DNA of 64,000 bases, from contig NZ_JAMGZK010000053.1 of assembly GCF_025564065.1 (NCBI RefSeq), positions 62,001 through 126,000 on the forward strand, written 5' to 3'. The stretch comes from Silvania hatchlandensis. Lineage in GTDB: Bacteria > Pseudomonadota > Gammaproteobacteria > Enterobacterales > Enterobacteriaceae. Made by a program: the position numbers and the translations under genes. Every line of letters starts with the position of its first letter. The stretch's first letter is position 1. Positions 1 through 7,796 of the stretch are shown here, in pieces. A model generated the notes under the pieces. The model ran no database searches. It was not told where the DNA came from and worked only from the letters and a program-made list of their open reading frames with translations.

Positions 1-3
1 CTA

Positions 4-186
4 ATGCCGTTAGTAAATACTCTGTTAAACAGAGATTATGTAAAGTTAAACTTCGATATCGATGTCCTTTTGCTTCCTGAAAATCATCCTGATATCAATT
101 ACATTGATAAACGCAGTTATTGGAGAGGCTGGTTTGGTTTCGACCGCAAGGAGAATCCTAAGGGTCTAGTGAGGGTCATGCTATGA
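4..186 (+). CDS. Hypothetical prophage protein, possibly the C-terminal part of a longer gene
   Basis: Sixty codons are visible, with a start codon at base 4, but the frame is still open at the window edge (bases 1-3 read Leu), so the true start may lie upstream. I recognise no domain. The product is rich in aromatic and basic residues near its end (YWRGWFGFDRKE). Its stop overlaps the next gene's start as ATGA, so the two are probably translationally coupled and work together. Its base composition is AT-rich like its partner and unlike recE. Function unknown. Confidence 0.5.
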   Translation: MPLVNTLLNRDYVKLNFDIDVLLLPENHPDINYIDKRSYWRGWFGFDRKENPKGLVRVML

Positions 187-1115
187 GCGATGATAAAACA
201 TTTAAATCTCTTAAAGAGAGAATTGCGTTTATTCAACGTGATGTAGATTTGCTTGAAAAGCATAAGAGCAGATCATTCGCTGATGACATCATTTTTAGAT
301 CTTTTGATTCTCATTTAAGTGATCTGCGTGAAGCACAGCGAGCGCTAGAAAACAAACATCCACTGCAAGATTTCATGGAGCTGCGACTTAAAGGAGTGCT
401 GGTAGATTTTGGCTCTATACCTTTGGATATTTTATCAGTCATTTCAGGAAATCTTGCTGCTCTGGTGCAGAAGGCTGTTCATAGGATTAGTTCTGGAAAA
501 GATTCACGGCGAGTACCTATCGACATAAAAAACTCATTAAACATGAGATTGGCAGATTTGACACCAGGCTCAACAAAGTTAGGGGTGACCTTTTCTACTG
601 GATCTTGTGAACTCGTCGAAACGGTATCAAGTCAGGCTGTTAAGGAGATTTTTTCACTTTTATCCTCATCTGATGACGATAATTTCATGGCAAAAATTGC
701 AGAGATTGGTTCTCATTCAGCAGTTAACTTAAAAAACATTATCGATGAATGCGAGAAGAGCAGTCTTAACTTTGATCTAACTTGGATTGGCCCTTTTAGT
801 GAAGGGACAAAGCAAGTGTCGATTAGCGCTGAAGGAATCCACCAACTTAACAATAGATTGGCGCTAACTAAAATAACTCAACTACCCGATGAGCACATAT
901 CAGGTGAGTTAGCTATCCTTTCCATGTACGGCAAGTTAGAGATTGCTGGAGAAAATGGAAAGGTAAAAGCCTCTTATCCTATTGATATGCTTAAAGAAAT
1001 TCAAAGATTGTGCAAAGTTGGCGAACGAATATCATTAGTTGCGAGCGTTTCAGAAATTCATAATGAAAGATTAGGAACCTCAAGGCGTAACTATATGGTT
1101 AAAAGGATAGGATGA
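183..1115 (+). CDS. Hypothetical prophage accessory protein, 310 aa
   Basis: I do not recognise this family. The N-terminal 60 residues are charged and helical-looking (KSLKERIAFIQRDVDLLEKH), compatible with a coiled coil. The middle mixes alpha and beta segments, and there is no signal peptide or membrane segment. It starts by ATGA overlap with the preceding gene. Two sampled 60-base lines (241-300 and 661-720) are 33% and 37% G+C, whereas a recE line (2521-2580) is 62%, so this is recently acquired DNA within the prophage. Two terminators directly downstream isolate it from the early operon, which is the layout of a phage 'moron' cargo unit. An anti-phage or exclusion role is only a guess. 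Confidence 0.7.
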   Translation: MSDDKTFKSLKERIAFIQRDVDLLEKHKSRSFADDIIFRSFDSHLSDLREAQRALENKHPLQDFMELRLKGVLVDFGSIPLDILSVISGNLAALVQKAVHRISSGKDSRRVPIDIKNSLNMRLADLTPGSTKLGVTFSTGSCELVETVSSQAVKEIFSLLSSSDDDNFMAKIAEIGSHSAVNLKNIIDECEKSSLNFDLTWIGPFSEGTKQVSISAEGIHQLNNRLALTKITQLPDEHISGELAILSMYGKLEIAGENGKVKASYPIDMLKEIQRLCKVGERISLVASVSEIHNERLGTSRRNYMVKRIG

Positions 1116-1122
1116 TTTACTG

Positions 1123-1147
1123 ACCCGGCCACCGCGCCGGGTTTTTA
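1123..1147 (+). terminator. Rho-independent terminator after the accessory gene pair
   Basis: A 6-bp stem CCCGGC/GCCGGG (1124-1129 with 1136-1141), six-base loop, then TTTTT. It begins 9 bases after the 310-aa gene's stop codon. Confidence 0.85.
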
Positions 1148-1194
1148 TACCCCTCACCTACCAGCTCCGCCGAAATCCCCACACGAAACCCCCG

Positions 1195-1223
1195 ATCCCG
1201 ACCTTAATGTCGGGATTTTTTTT
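1195..1223 (+). terminator. Second strong rho-independent terminator
   Basis: A perfect 8-bp stem ATCCCGAC/GTCGGGAT with loop CTTAAT, followed by a run of eight T. With the first terminator it forms a tandem block that separates the AT-rich cargo from the recombination operon. Confidence 0.9.
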
Positions 1224-1295
1224 GCCTGCAACCCGGCTGAAGCCTCAAAAAGACCCGCAAATAAACTTTTTGTTTACTCATAATTACTCATTTAG

Positions 1296-1324
1296 TTGAC
1301 ACCTGTTTAAACATTGTGTTTAAT
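1296..1324 (+). promoter_or_regulatory. Strong sigma-70 promoter for the prophage recombination operon, with a palindrome in its spacer
   Basis: The -35 is a perfect TTGACA (1296-1301) and the -10 is TTTAAT (1319-1324), with an ideal 17-base spacer. The spacer holds the perfect 10-base palindrome TGTTTAAACA (1304-1313), a likely operator position. It lies just after two terminators and reads towards the small early genes and recE/recT, so it probably drives them under repressor control. Confidence 0.75.
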
Positions 1325-1480
1325 CTCTATCACCAAGACGCACAACGAACCACCCAGGCAGGACGCCCACGAAGTAGCCGCCGATGGCGTACGAATAGTC
1401 GGATGAGGTGGAGAGAATAACGCGCATCAGGTTCAAGAAACGTTCCGCCAGCCTGGCGACAAGGGCAAATGAGGGTGACC

Positions 1481-1597
1481 ATGATTGACTACGCACGTAA
1501 ACCAGTACGGCAGCAGGCCGTAAAACTGAGTTCTATTGGGGCGTTTATTCGCCGCCTCTGTTACCTGCTGGCACAGAAGGGGAATCCTGATGTGTAA
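1481..1597 (+). CDS. Small basic prophage early protein, 38 aa
   Basis: The ATG at 1481 is preceded by GAGGG five bases upstream. The product is short and basic, with a hydrophobic C-terminal half (IRRLCYLLAQK). It overlaps the start of the next gene (1590) by eight bases, which supports coupled expression of two real genes. Early phage operons at this place (between the left promoter and recE) commonly encode small host-takeover or cell-division inhibitor peptides. I do not recognise this one and assign no function. Confidence 0.55.
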   Translation: MIDYARKPVRQQAVKLSSIGAFIRRLCYLLAQKGNPDV

Positions 1598-1754
1598 CTC
1601 GAAAGAATGCGCTTACTGCCGCAAACCAATCGAGCAAGGGAAAGAAGTTAAAAACGTTTTGCTATTCATCCGCGGCGCCCAGTTGGCGCGCGAACAACGT
1701 GATTACTGTTCAGAGCGTTGCGCTTCGTACGACCAGATGGCTCACGAAGGCTAA
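1590..1754 (+). CDS. YdaE-like small zinc-binding prophage protein, 54 aa
   Basis: The start at 1590 has AAGGGG seven bases upstream. An in-frame upstream start would lengthen the protein but would break the overlap with the 38-aa gene. The pairs CAYC near the N-terminus and CSERC near the C-terminus form a four-cysteine zinc-ribbon arrangement, and the protein ends SYDQMAHEG. Size, cysteine pattern and position just upstream of recE resemble ydaE of the E. coli Rac prophage. Role unknown; zinc binding is inferred from the cysteines. Confidence 0.7.
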   Translation: MCNSKECAYCRKPIEQGKEVKNVLLFIRGAQLAREQRDYCSERCASYDQMAHEG

Positions 1755-1892
1755 CGCAATAACCCGCCGAAGCGGGCTCTACGTCCGGTGCCACCGACCA
1801 AAGTACACCGGAATTTATACCTAAACCAAAAACACACCCAATGGGCGCTATCTCTGGCCCGGGGATCTTACATCCAAAAATGAGGATCTGAC

Positions 1893-4800
1893 ATGGAATT
1901 CTTTTATGTGGTCAAGGCCACTCAGAAATCCGGTAAGCAAGATGCCGTAGTGTGGCTCTCCGCTAATACCGCATCACGCGCTGCGCTGCAGCTTGATGTC
2001 GCGCTGGAAGATGCAGGCATCGAAACAGGCCGTGGTAAGGACTATGCCAAACCTGTCCGTACTGATTTCCCGGTGTTCAATGACCTGCCGGAAGAAAACA
2101 CCGTCGATTTAACCTGGTGCGAGCGCTACGAACTGGCCGAAGACCAGCACACATGGGATGTGATCCCCGGCGCCGCGACAGAGGGCGAGACCAACCTCGA
2201 TACGGCAAGCACCACCAATGATGCGAATCTCCCTGCCAAGCCGGAAACTACCGTTGATACGCCGGAAGCCGCCACCACTGTTCCGGTTGAAGGCCGCACT
2301 CCTGCTGTCCGCTTCGCCGTCTATCTGCTGGGCGACAAATACCATTCCGAGATCAGCAAAGAGCAGCAGATGGTTGCCAGCGAAATGGCGCTGGACGAGG
2401 GCAATGTTTACCTCCAGAACCTGCTGCAGGCCAAGAATGACGTTCCTGATATGAGCGAGCTGACCGGGCATGCTGAGTGGAAATTGGTGCAGGCAATCAA
2501 AGATGTGTTCCCGCAGGGTGCGCAGCACGAATCCGCGCTGCTGGCCGCCTTCATGTCGAGCTGGATTAAAGCCGAAGCAGGCGATCGTAATCAGTTGGTT
2601 GAGGACTGGAAGAGTGGAAAGCTCCCGGCCAAGAATGAGCCTGATTACTGGTATGAGAATGGCCTGAGGGTCCTCAAAAGCGGTGATGAGTTTACTCGTT
2701 ATGCGGTATGCAAACTGCCGTTCCGTAAACAGCTCCTGGCACAACTGACAGTCGACGAACTGCGCCATCATGTAACCCGCGGCGAACATGCCGAGTTACA
2801 CGAGCTGGAAATGGATACCAACAACGCCTATGTCCAAGATCTCCTGCTTGCAGCTGAAAGCAGCCCTGAGGTGAAGGCCTTTGATACCAAGGACCTTTGG
2901 CGTTACACCAAGGCTATTCGCGAAGTTTTCAGCATGGGAAAACGCCATGGGCTGTCGTTGCTGCTGCAGTTCACAAAGGCCTGGTTGGCTACTGATTCCA
3001 GTGAACATGAAACCCTGACGCGCGAATGGGTCGCCAGCAATCGCATAGAGGGTGTTGGCATCCCAAAAGACCAGAAGTCCGTAGAGCCACAACCTTCCGA
3101 ACCGTATAAGCGCGCCGTCGCGCAGAACATGGCGAACCTGAGCATCGAGATCGCGATCGCCCTGCTGTACCCGGATGCTGTACCCGGGAAAATTAACCGT
3201 GCGCAACTGGTGGCCGCAAAAGAACTGGCTGATAAAAAAGATGAAACCCATGCCAGGGCTCTCAAGGTGCTCGACAAAACATCGGACAGTTTCGATTACA
3301 ACGCTGACAGTATTTTTGGTGTCACCCGTGCAATCCCATGGAGCGTAGAAAAAACCACAGTCGAACTGCGTAAGCAGGTTCGTGAATGGTTCACCGCGAA
3401 CGGCATCTATGAAAATGGCGAGCGCTCAAAAGGCTATCCGGAATGGGATGAAGATCCTCGCGCTAGCCGCCAGACCAAAGTGGAAGAATCTACGGTATCC
3501 AGCCAGCCACAGGTCGCCAGCCTCGGCGGCGGCGTGTTCTCCATCGAAGGCCTTATGGGCGAACAGCAGCAAAAAACAGATGACCGTTCACCATCAAAAG
3601 AGGAGACCACCAGCGATGTGCAGATGGAAGAGACTAACCCGGCGGAAGGAGAAGCTGGTAACGCGGTACCACCAGGCGAAAGCGTTGATGCAGTTGATCC
3701 GCAAACAGTTGCCCTGAATCCGGCTGAGGTGCTGGCCGCTGCCGCGCCGGAACTGGCTAATGCCACCCAAGCGCAAGCCGAGACAGCAGCGCTGGAAGGC
3801 GAACTGATGCCGCAGGAACCGGCCCCGGAATATCCGGCTTACTTTGAACCGGGCCGCTATGAGGGTCTGCCGAACAACGTGTATCACGGCGCCAACGGGA
3901 TCAGCAGCACCCAGGTGAAAGATGCCCGTGTAAGCCTGATGTATTTCAACGCGCGCCACGTTGCTAAGACCATTCCTCGCGAAGGTTCAAAAGTGCTGGA
4001 TATGGGCAACCTGGTTCACGGCCTTGCGCTGCAGCCTGAAAACCTTGATGAGGAATTCAGCGTTGAGCCGGTAATCCCGGAAGGGGCCTTCACTACGGCG
4101 GCGACTATCCGCGCCTTTATCGACGAGCATAACGCCAGCCTGCCAGCCCTGCTGAGCGCTGACGATATCAAAGCGCTGCTCGAGCAGCACAACGCCACCC
4201 TGCCCGCACAGGTGCCGATGGGCGGAAGCCTGGATGAAACAGCGCAGAGCTACATGATGCTGCCGGCGGAATATCAGCGTATCGAGGCAGACCAGAAGCA
4301 GACCGCTGTCGCAATGAAGGCCTGCATCAAAGAGTACAACGCCACCCTGCCCGCACAGGTGAAAACCAGCGGCAGCCGTGACGCTCTGCTCGAGCAGCTG
4401 GCAATCATCAACCCTGACCTGGTCGCACAGGAAGCGCAGAAACCTGCGCCGCTGAAAGTGTCCGGCACCAAAGCGGATCTGATTCAGGCGGTGAAGTCGG
4501 TTAACCCGGATGCGGTATTCGCTGACGAACTGCTGGATGCGTGGCGTGAGAACCCAGACGACAAAATTCTGGTTACCCACCAGCAGATGGAAACGGCGCT
4601 GGCCATTCAGAAAGCACTGCTCTCGCATCCGACCGCCGGGAAGCTGTTGCTGCACCCTGATCGCGCTGTTGAAACGAGCTACTTCGGTATCGATGAAGAG
4701 ACCGGGCTTGAAATCCGCGTTCGCCCGGATCTGGAGATCGACATCGAGGCTGTGCGTATCGGGGCCGACCTGAAAACCATCAGCATGTGGAACGTGAAGC

Positions 4801-5120
4801 AGACCGGCCTGCGCGCCCGCCTGCACCGCGAAATCATCGACCGCGATTATCACCTCAGCGCGGCCATGTACATGAACACCGCAGCGCTGGACCAGTTCTT
4901 CTGGGTTTTCGTCAACAAAGACCCTGGCTACCACTGGATCGCCATCGTCGAAGCCAGCGAAGAACTCATCGAGCTGGGGATGCTGGAATATCGCCAGACG
5001 ATGAACCGTATCGGTAACGCGTTCGACACTGGCGAGTGGCCAGCGCCAATCACCGACGATTATACCGACGAACTGAACGACTTCGACCTGCGCCGCCTTG
5101 AAGCGCTGCGCCTGGCTTAA
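1893..5120 (+). CDS. recE: RecE, exodeoxyribonuclease VIII of the prophage
   Basis: A 5'-3' double-strand exonuclease that makes 3' single-stranded tails for RecT-mediated annealing in phage recombination. The nuclease domain occupies roughly the last 300 residues. It begins near YFEPGRYEGLPNNVYHG and contains the RecB-type catalytic signature, with RPDLEI followed by IGADLKT (Asp...Asp-x-Lys). The 1075 residues exceed Rac RecE (866). The N-terminal region carries two clear ~110-residue repeats (about residues 139-242 and 269-382) and possibly a third. The nuclease domain has an insertion with a threefold NA(S/T)LPA motif (about residues 750-830). ATG at 1893 follows GAGG with proper spacing. 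It overlaps the recT frame as TAATG. Confidence 0.93.
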   Translation: MEFFYVVKATQKSGKQDAVVWLSANTASRAALQLDVALEDAGIETGRGKDYAKPVRTDFPVFNDLPEENTVDLTWCERYELAEDQHTWDVIPGAATEGETNLDTASTTNDANLPAKPETTVDTPEAATTVPVEGRTPAVRFAVYLLGDKYHSEISKEQQMVASEMALDEGNVYLQNLLQAKNDVPDMSELTGHAEWKLVQAIKDVFPQGAQHESALLAAFMSSWIKAEAGDRNQLVEDWKSGKLPAKNEPDYWYENGLRVLKSGDEFTRYAVCKLPFRKQLLAQLTVDELRHHVTRGEHAELHELEMDTNNAYVQDLLLAAESSPEVKAFDTKDLWRYTKAIREVFSMGKRHGLSLLLQFTKAWLATDSSEHETLTREWVASNRIEGVGIPKDQKSVEPQPSEPYKRAVAQNMANLSIEIAIALLYPDAVPGKINRAQLVAAKELADKKDETHARALKVLDKTSDSFDYNADSIFGVTRAIPWSVEKTTVELRKQVREWFTANGIYENGERSKGYPEWDEDPRASRQTKVEESTVSSQPQVASLGGGVFSIEGLMGEQQQKTDDRSPSKEETTSDVQMEETNPAEGEAGNAVPPGESVDAVDPQTVALNPAEVLAAAAPELANATQAQAETAALEGELMPQEPAPEYPAYFEPGRYEGLPNNVYHGANGISSTQVKDARVSLMYFNARHVAKTIPREGSKVLDMGNLVHGLALQPENLDEEFSVEPVIPEGAFTTAATIRAFIDEHNASLPALLSADDIKALLEQHNATLPAQVPMGGSLDETAQSYMMLPAEYQRIEADQKQTAVAMKACIKEYNATLPAQVKTSGSRDALLEQLAIINPDLVAQEAQKPAPLKVSGTKADLIQAVKSVNPDAVFADELLDAWRENPDDKILVTHQQMETALAIQKALLSHPTAGKLLLHPDRAVETSYFGIDEETGLEIRVRPDLEIDIEAVRIGADLKTISMWNVKQTGLRARLHREIIDRDYHLSAAMYMNTAALDQFFWVFVNKDPGYHWIAIVEASEELIELGMLEYRQTMNRIGNAFDTGEWPAPITDDYTDELNDFDLRRLEALRLA

Positions 5121-5134
5121 TGGAGAAGATGACT

Positions 5135-6175
5135 ATGCAAAACACCAACGTAACCGTGGCTGACCAGACTCCGAACACCATTTCAGCCAGCAACGCCGTA
5201 TTCAACGTGCAGGCTCTGGGTCAGCTGAGTTCCTTCGCTGAGCTGATGGCACAGTCTGCTGTCACTGTTCCCAAGCATCTGATGGGGAAACCAGCCGATT
5301 GCATGGCGATCGTCATGCAGGCTATGCAGTGGGGCATGAACCCTTACGCCGTCGCGCAGAAAACGCATCTGGTCAACGGTGTGCTGGGCTACGAAGCACA
5401 GCTGGTGAATGCCGTGATTTCCAGCTCCAGCGCCATCGTCGGCCGCTTCCATTACGAATACGGCGGTGACTGGGAAAGGATTGCCGGAGCAAAAGGCGAT
5501 CGCAATGAGCTGGGCCTGTTTATCCGCGTTGGCGCGGTGCTTCGCGGCGAAACCGATATTACCTGGGGTGAGAACATCTACCTGGCTGATATCACCACCC
5601 GCAACTCCCCACTGTGGAAAACGGCACCCAAGCAGCAGATCGCCTATCTTGCGGTGAAGTACTGGGCGCGCCTCTATTGCCCTGAGGTCATTCTCGGCGT
5701 TTACAGCCCGGATGAAGTTGAACCACGCACCGAGAAGGAGATCAACCCGGCGCCACAGCGCGTAAGCCTGGCCAATATCTCTGGTGACAACGTAACAACC
5801 ACCCATAGCGCACAGGAATCGGCCGCCAATATCGATGGCCTGGCCGATGATTTCCGGGATCGCATTGAGGCTGCTGAAACTCTGGAAACCGCCACCGCCG
5901 TCGGCAATGAGATTAACGAGTCAAAGGCTGCTCTCGGAACCACCCTCTTCACCGAGCTGAAGAACAAGGCGACGCGCCGCTATCACCTGGTGAAGCACCG
6001 CAATGCCGTTGAAGCGGCGATCAACTCCCTGCCGAATCCGGGCGAGCCGGGCGCAGCTGAGCAATTCGCGGATGCCGAGCGCGTACTGGCGGCGGCAAAA
6101 CGACATATGGGCGACGAGCTGCACGATAAGTTCAGCATCACCCTGGCAGATATGAAACCGGAATACGTGGCCTAA
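5135..6175 (+). CDS. recT: RecT-family single-strand annealing protein
   Basis: Binds the 3' tails produced by RecE and anneals homologous strands, giving RecA-independent phage recombination. The conserved family core runs from about residue 40 to 200, including KHLMGKPADCMAIVMQAMQWGMNP and an aromatic cluster near YWARLYCPEVILGVY. The C-terminal third is a more variable acidic tail. I chose ATG 5135 because GGAG lies nine bases upstream. In-frame ATGs at 5120 (overlapping the recE stop) and 5129 are possible but have poor or badly spaced ribosome sites. It belongs to the RecT superfamily but is not close to the Rac RecT. Confidence 0.87.
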   Translation: MQNTNVTVADQTPNTISASNAVFNVQALGQLSSFAELMAQSAVTVPKHLMGKPADCMAIVMQAMQWGMNPYAVAQKTHLVNGVLGYEAQLVNAVISSSSAIVGRFHYEYGGDWERIAGAKGDRNELGLFIRVGAVLRGETDITWGENIYLADITTRNSPLWKTAPKQQIAYLAVKYWARLYCPEVILGVYSPDEVEPRTEKEINPAPQRVSLANISGDNVTTTHSAQESAANIDGLADDFRDRIEAAETLETATAVGNEINESKAALGTTLFTELKNKATRRYHLVKHRNAVEAAINSLPNPGEPGAAEQFADAERVLAAAKRHMGDELHDKFSITLADMKPEYVA

Positions 6176-6182
6176 GGGAGGC

Positions 6183-6200
6183 GGGAGGGTTCGCCCTCCC
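6183..6200 (+). other. TTCG-loop hairpin just after recT
   Basis: A perfect 7-bp stem GGGAGGG/CCCTCCC closed by TTCG, eight bases after the recT stop. No T run follows, so it is more likely an mRNA 3'-end stabiliser or attenuating hairpin than a terminator. Confidence 0.5.
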
Positions 6201-6209
6201 GGTAACGAC

Positions 6210-6548
6210 ATGAGCAAATCACTAAAAGCACGCTGCATCCGCCGCTGGCAAGTTGAGTTCAAGGGCCGTTGCGATTCGAAATTCAGTCTTTGTTGGCGTA
6301 AGCACCATCTGCGCGGATACATCCGCGAGTGTGCCCTGATAACAGCCGACTGCATGGTTGAGCAAATGGCCGAAGACAATGCCCGCACCGATTTTGGTAT
6401 TAAGGGTTGGTCGCCTGAGTTCTCCAGCTGGTACGACGAACGCCGGGAGCAATATCGCAAAGAGGCAAAGACCATCCTTGATGCGTTTGCCAGCAATGAA
6501 GCTATCGACGAAGAGATTCAGAACGAGCTGGAGGCCTGGAATGATTGA
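6210..6548 (+). CDS. Hypothetical prophage protein, 112 aa
   Basis: I do not recognise this protein. The N-terminal 35 residues are strongly basic and contain two cysteines and many Arg/Lys, suggesting nucleic-acid contact. The C-terminal half is acidic and helical (ILDAFASNEAIDEEIQNELE). It follows the recT hairpin, and its stop overlaps the next gene's start region (6541), so it belongs to the same early transcript. Position between recombinase and excisionase genes is typical of poorly characterised phage accessory genes. Confidence 0.65.
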   Translation: MSKSLKARCIRRWQVEFKGRCDSKFSLCWRKHHLRGYIRECALITADCMVEQMAEDNARTDFGIKGWSPEFSSWYDERREQYRKEAKTILDAFASNEAIDEEIQNELEAWND

Positions 6549-7215
6549 GCGCGGAATGATTTTCAACGAAGAGATGGTGCGGGCGCTGCTCGATGGCCGG
6601 AAGACGCAGACCCGGCGGATCATGAAGCCGCAGCCTGAGGTGTGCCCTCGCGGCGGTCACTGGTGGCCAAGCAACGTATTCAAAACAATGCTGCACATCG
6701 AAGAAGAAATGCAGAACGGTAAAGGCGGCTGGGGTGGGGTGGTTGGAAACGCCTGCCGCTTCGGTGACGTAGGCGATCGCATCTGGGTGCGGGAAACGTG
6801 GGCGGAAGCAGGTGCCGGGGCACCGGATCTGAAGCTCTACCGGGCGAACTACCCTGCGCATGTGCCTTCGCATTACGAGAACGTGCCGCGGGCTGAGGAT
6901 ATCCGCTGGACCCCATCCATCCACATGCCGCGCTGGGCAAGCCGCATCCTGCTGGAGATCTCCGATGTGCGGGTCGAGCGGCTGAACAGCATCAGCGAAG
7001 AGGATGCGCGGGCGGAGGGAGTCCCACCAGCAGGCGATTTGCTGCCTGATTATCCCGATACATACCTGACACCAGCCGGTGACTTCGCTACAGCTAAGGT
7101 TGCTTTCCAGCGTCTTTGGCAATCAATTTACGGCGAGGAAAGCTGGCAGGCCAACCCGTGGGTCTGGGTAATCACCTTTCGCCGTATCGAAGGAGCCGAA
7201 CATGAAACTAATTAA
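6541..7215 (+). CDS. Phage protein of the ASCH-like/'morphogenetic protein' type, 224 aa
   Basis: The start at 6541 has GGAGG six bases upstream; an internal ATG at 6556 is the alternative. Hallmarks are MVRALLDGRKTQTRR near the N-terminus, GDRIWVRETW in the middle and NPWVWVITFRRIE at the end. These occur together in a phage family often labelled morphogenetic protein and related to RNA-binding ASCH/PUA-like folds. It overlaps its upstream neighbour by 8 bases and its downstream neighbour by 14, so translation is coupled. The biochemical role is not established; the fold assignment is from motif memory. Confidence 0.7.
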   Translation: MIERGMIFNEEMVRALLDGRKTQTRRIMKPQPEVCPRGGHWWPSNVFKTMLHIEEEMQNGKGGWGGVVGNACRFGDVGDRIWVRETWAEAGAGAPDLKLYRANYPAHVPSHYENVPRAEDIRWTPSIHMPRWASRILLEISDVRVERLNSISEEDARAEGVPPAGDLLPDYPDTYLTPAGDFATAKVAFQRLWQSIYGEESWQANPWVWVITFRRIEGAEHETN

Positions 7216-7441
7216 CCGCAGCAAGCAATCCCCTCTGGCGCGCCAGGCATGCGAGCTCGCGCTGGCGGCCCATCAGGAGCGTTACGGCGATTACGGTCGC
7301 AGCAAGATGAAAGAGACGTACACCGTGAGAGTTGAAGGGGTGAAGGTCTGGGTGGAAGTGGTTAACCGTAAGGCGAGCTACGTGGCCACCGCGATGACCG
7401 GCATGCGCCGTCTGCGCGCCCTGCCCGGTCAGGTCGCCTGA
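7202..7441 (+). CDS. Small hypothetical prophage protein, 79 aa
   Basis: The start overlaps the previous gene by 14 bases. The product is basic, with a beta-rich core (YTVRVEGVKVWVEVVNRK) and no membrane segment. I recognise no family. It belongs to the run of overlapping early genes leading to the excisionase. Confidence 0.6.
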   Translation: MKLINRSKQSPLARQACELALAAHQERYGDYGRSKMKETYTVRVEGVKVWVEVVNRKASYVATAMTGMRRLRALPGQVA

Positions 7442-7484
7442 TATTGAAATATCACGATGCCCCACCAGGGGCGTGGAGAATGAA

Positions 7485-7745
7485 ATGGCAGAAGTAATTT
7501 ACATGGTCGCGGATCCTGGTGAGTGGGTATCAGAATCTCAGATTATGGCCCTTAAGGGCTTGAAAGAAGGAACATTAAAGAACGCTCGCAGGACGACTTT
7601 TCTCGAGGGGCGGGAGTATAAGCATGTTGCTGCAGACGGTAATCCGTTTGATAACAGCCCGTGCTTCTACAACATCAAAGCTATCGATCGCTGGATCGAA
7701 CGCCAGGCACCGGCCAGGCCGAGCCGTAAAACAGCTGCGAAATAG
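7485..7745 (+). CDS. xis: Excisionase-family protein (DUF1233-like)
   Basis: Directs the integrase to excise the prophage by bending DNA at the attachment arms. The 86-residue product has a winged-helix-like arrangement, with WVSESQIMALKGLKEGTLKNAR, a GREYKHVA turn and YNIKAIDRWIERQ. This is the pattern of the DUF1233 excisionases next to lambdoid integrases. ATG 7485 is favoured by GGAG seven bases upstream; a GTG at 7473 is in frame but lacks its own site. It sits 51 bases before the integrase gene. Confidence 0.82.
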   Translation: MAEVIYMVADPGEWVSESQIMALKGLKEGTLKNARRTTFLEGREYKHVAADGNPFDNSPCFYNIKAIDRWIERQAPARPSRKTAAK

Positions 7746-7796
7746 AGCGGCAAAGCTGCTTAAATACTCTGACCACTAACCAAACGAGGAATCGTT

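Noticed and set aside
2109..2789. Long minus-strand frame inside recE
   Set aside because: It is a shadow of the high-G+C recE frame with no ribosome site and an arbitrary-looking product; similar long antisense frames occur inside ynfE, the carboxylase and the effector genes.
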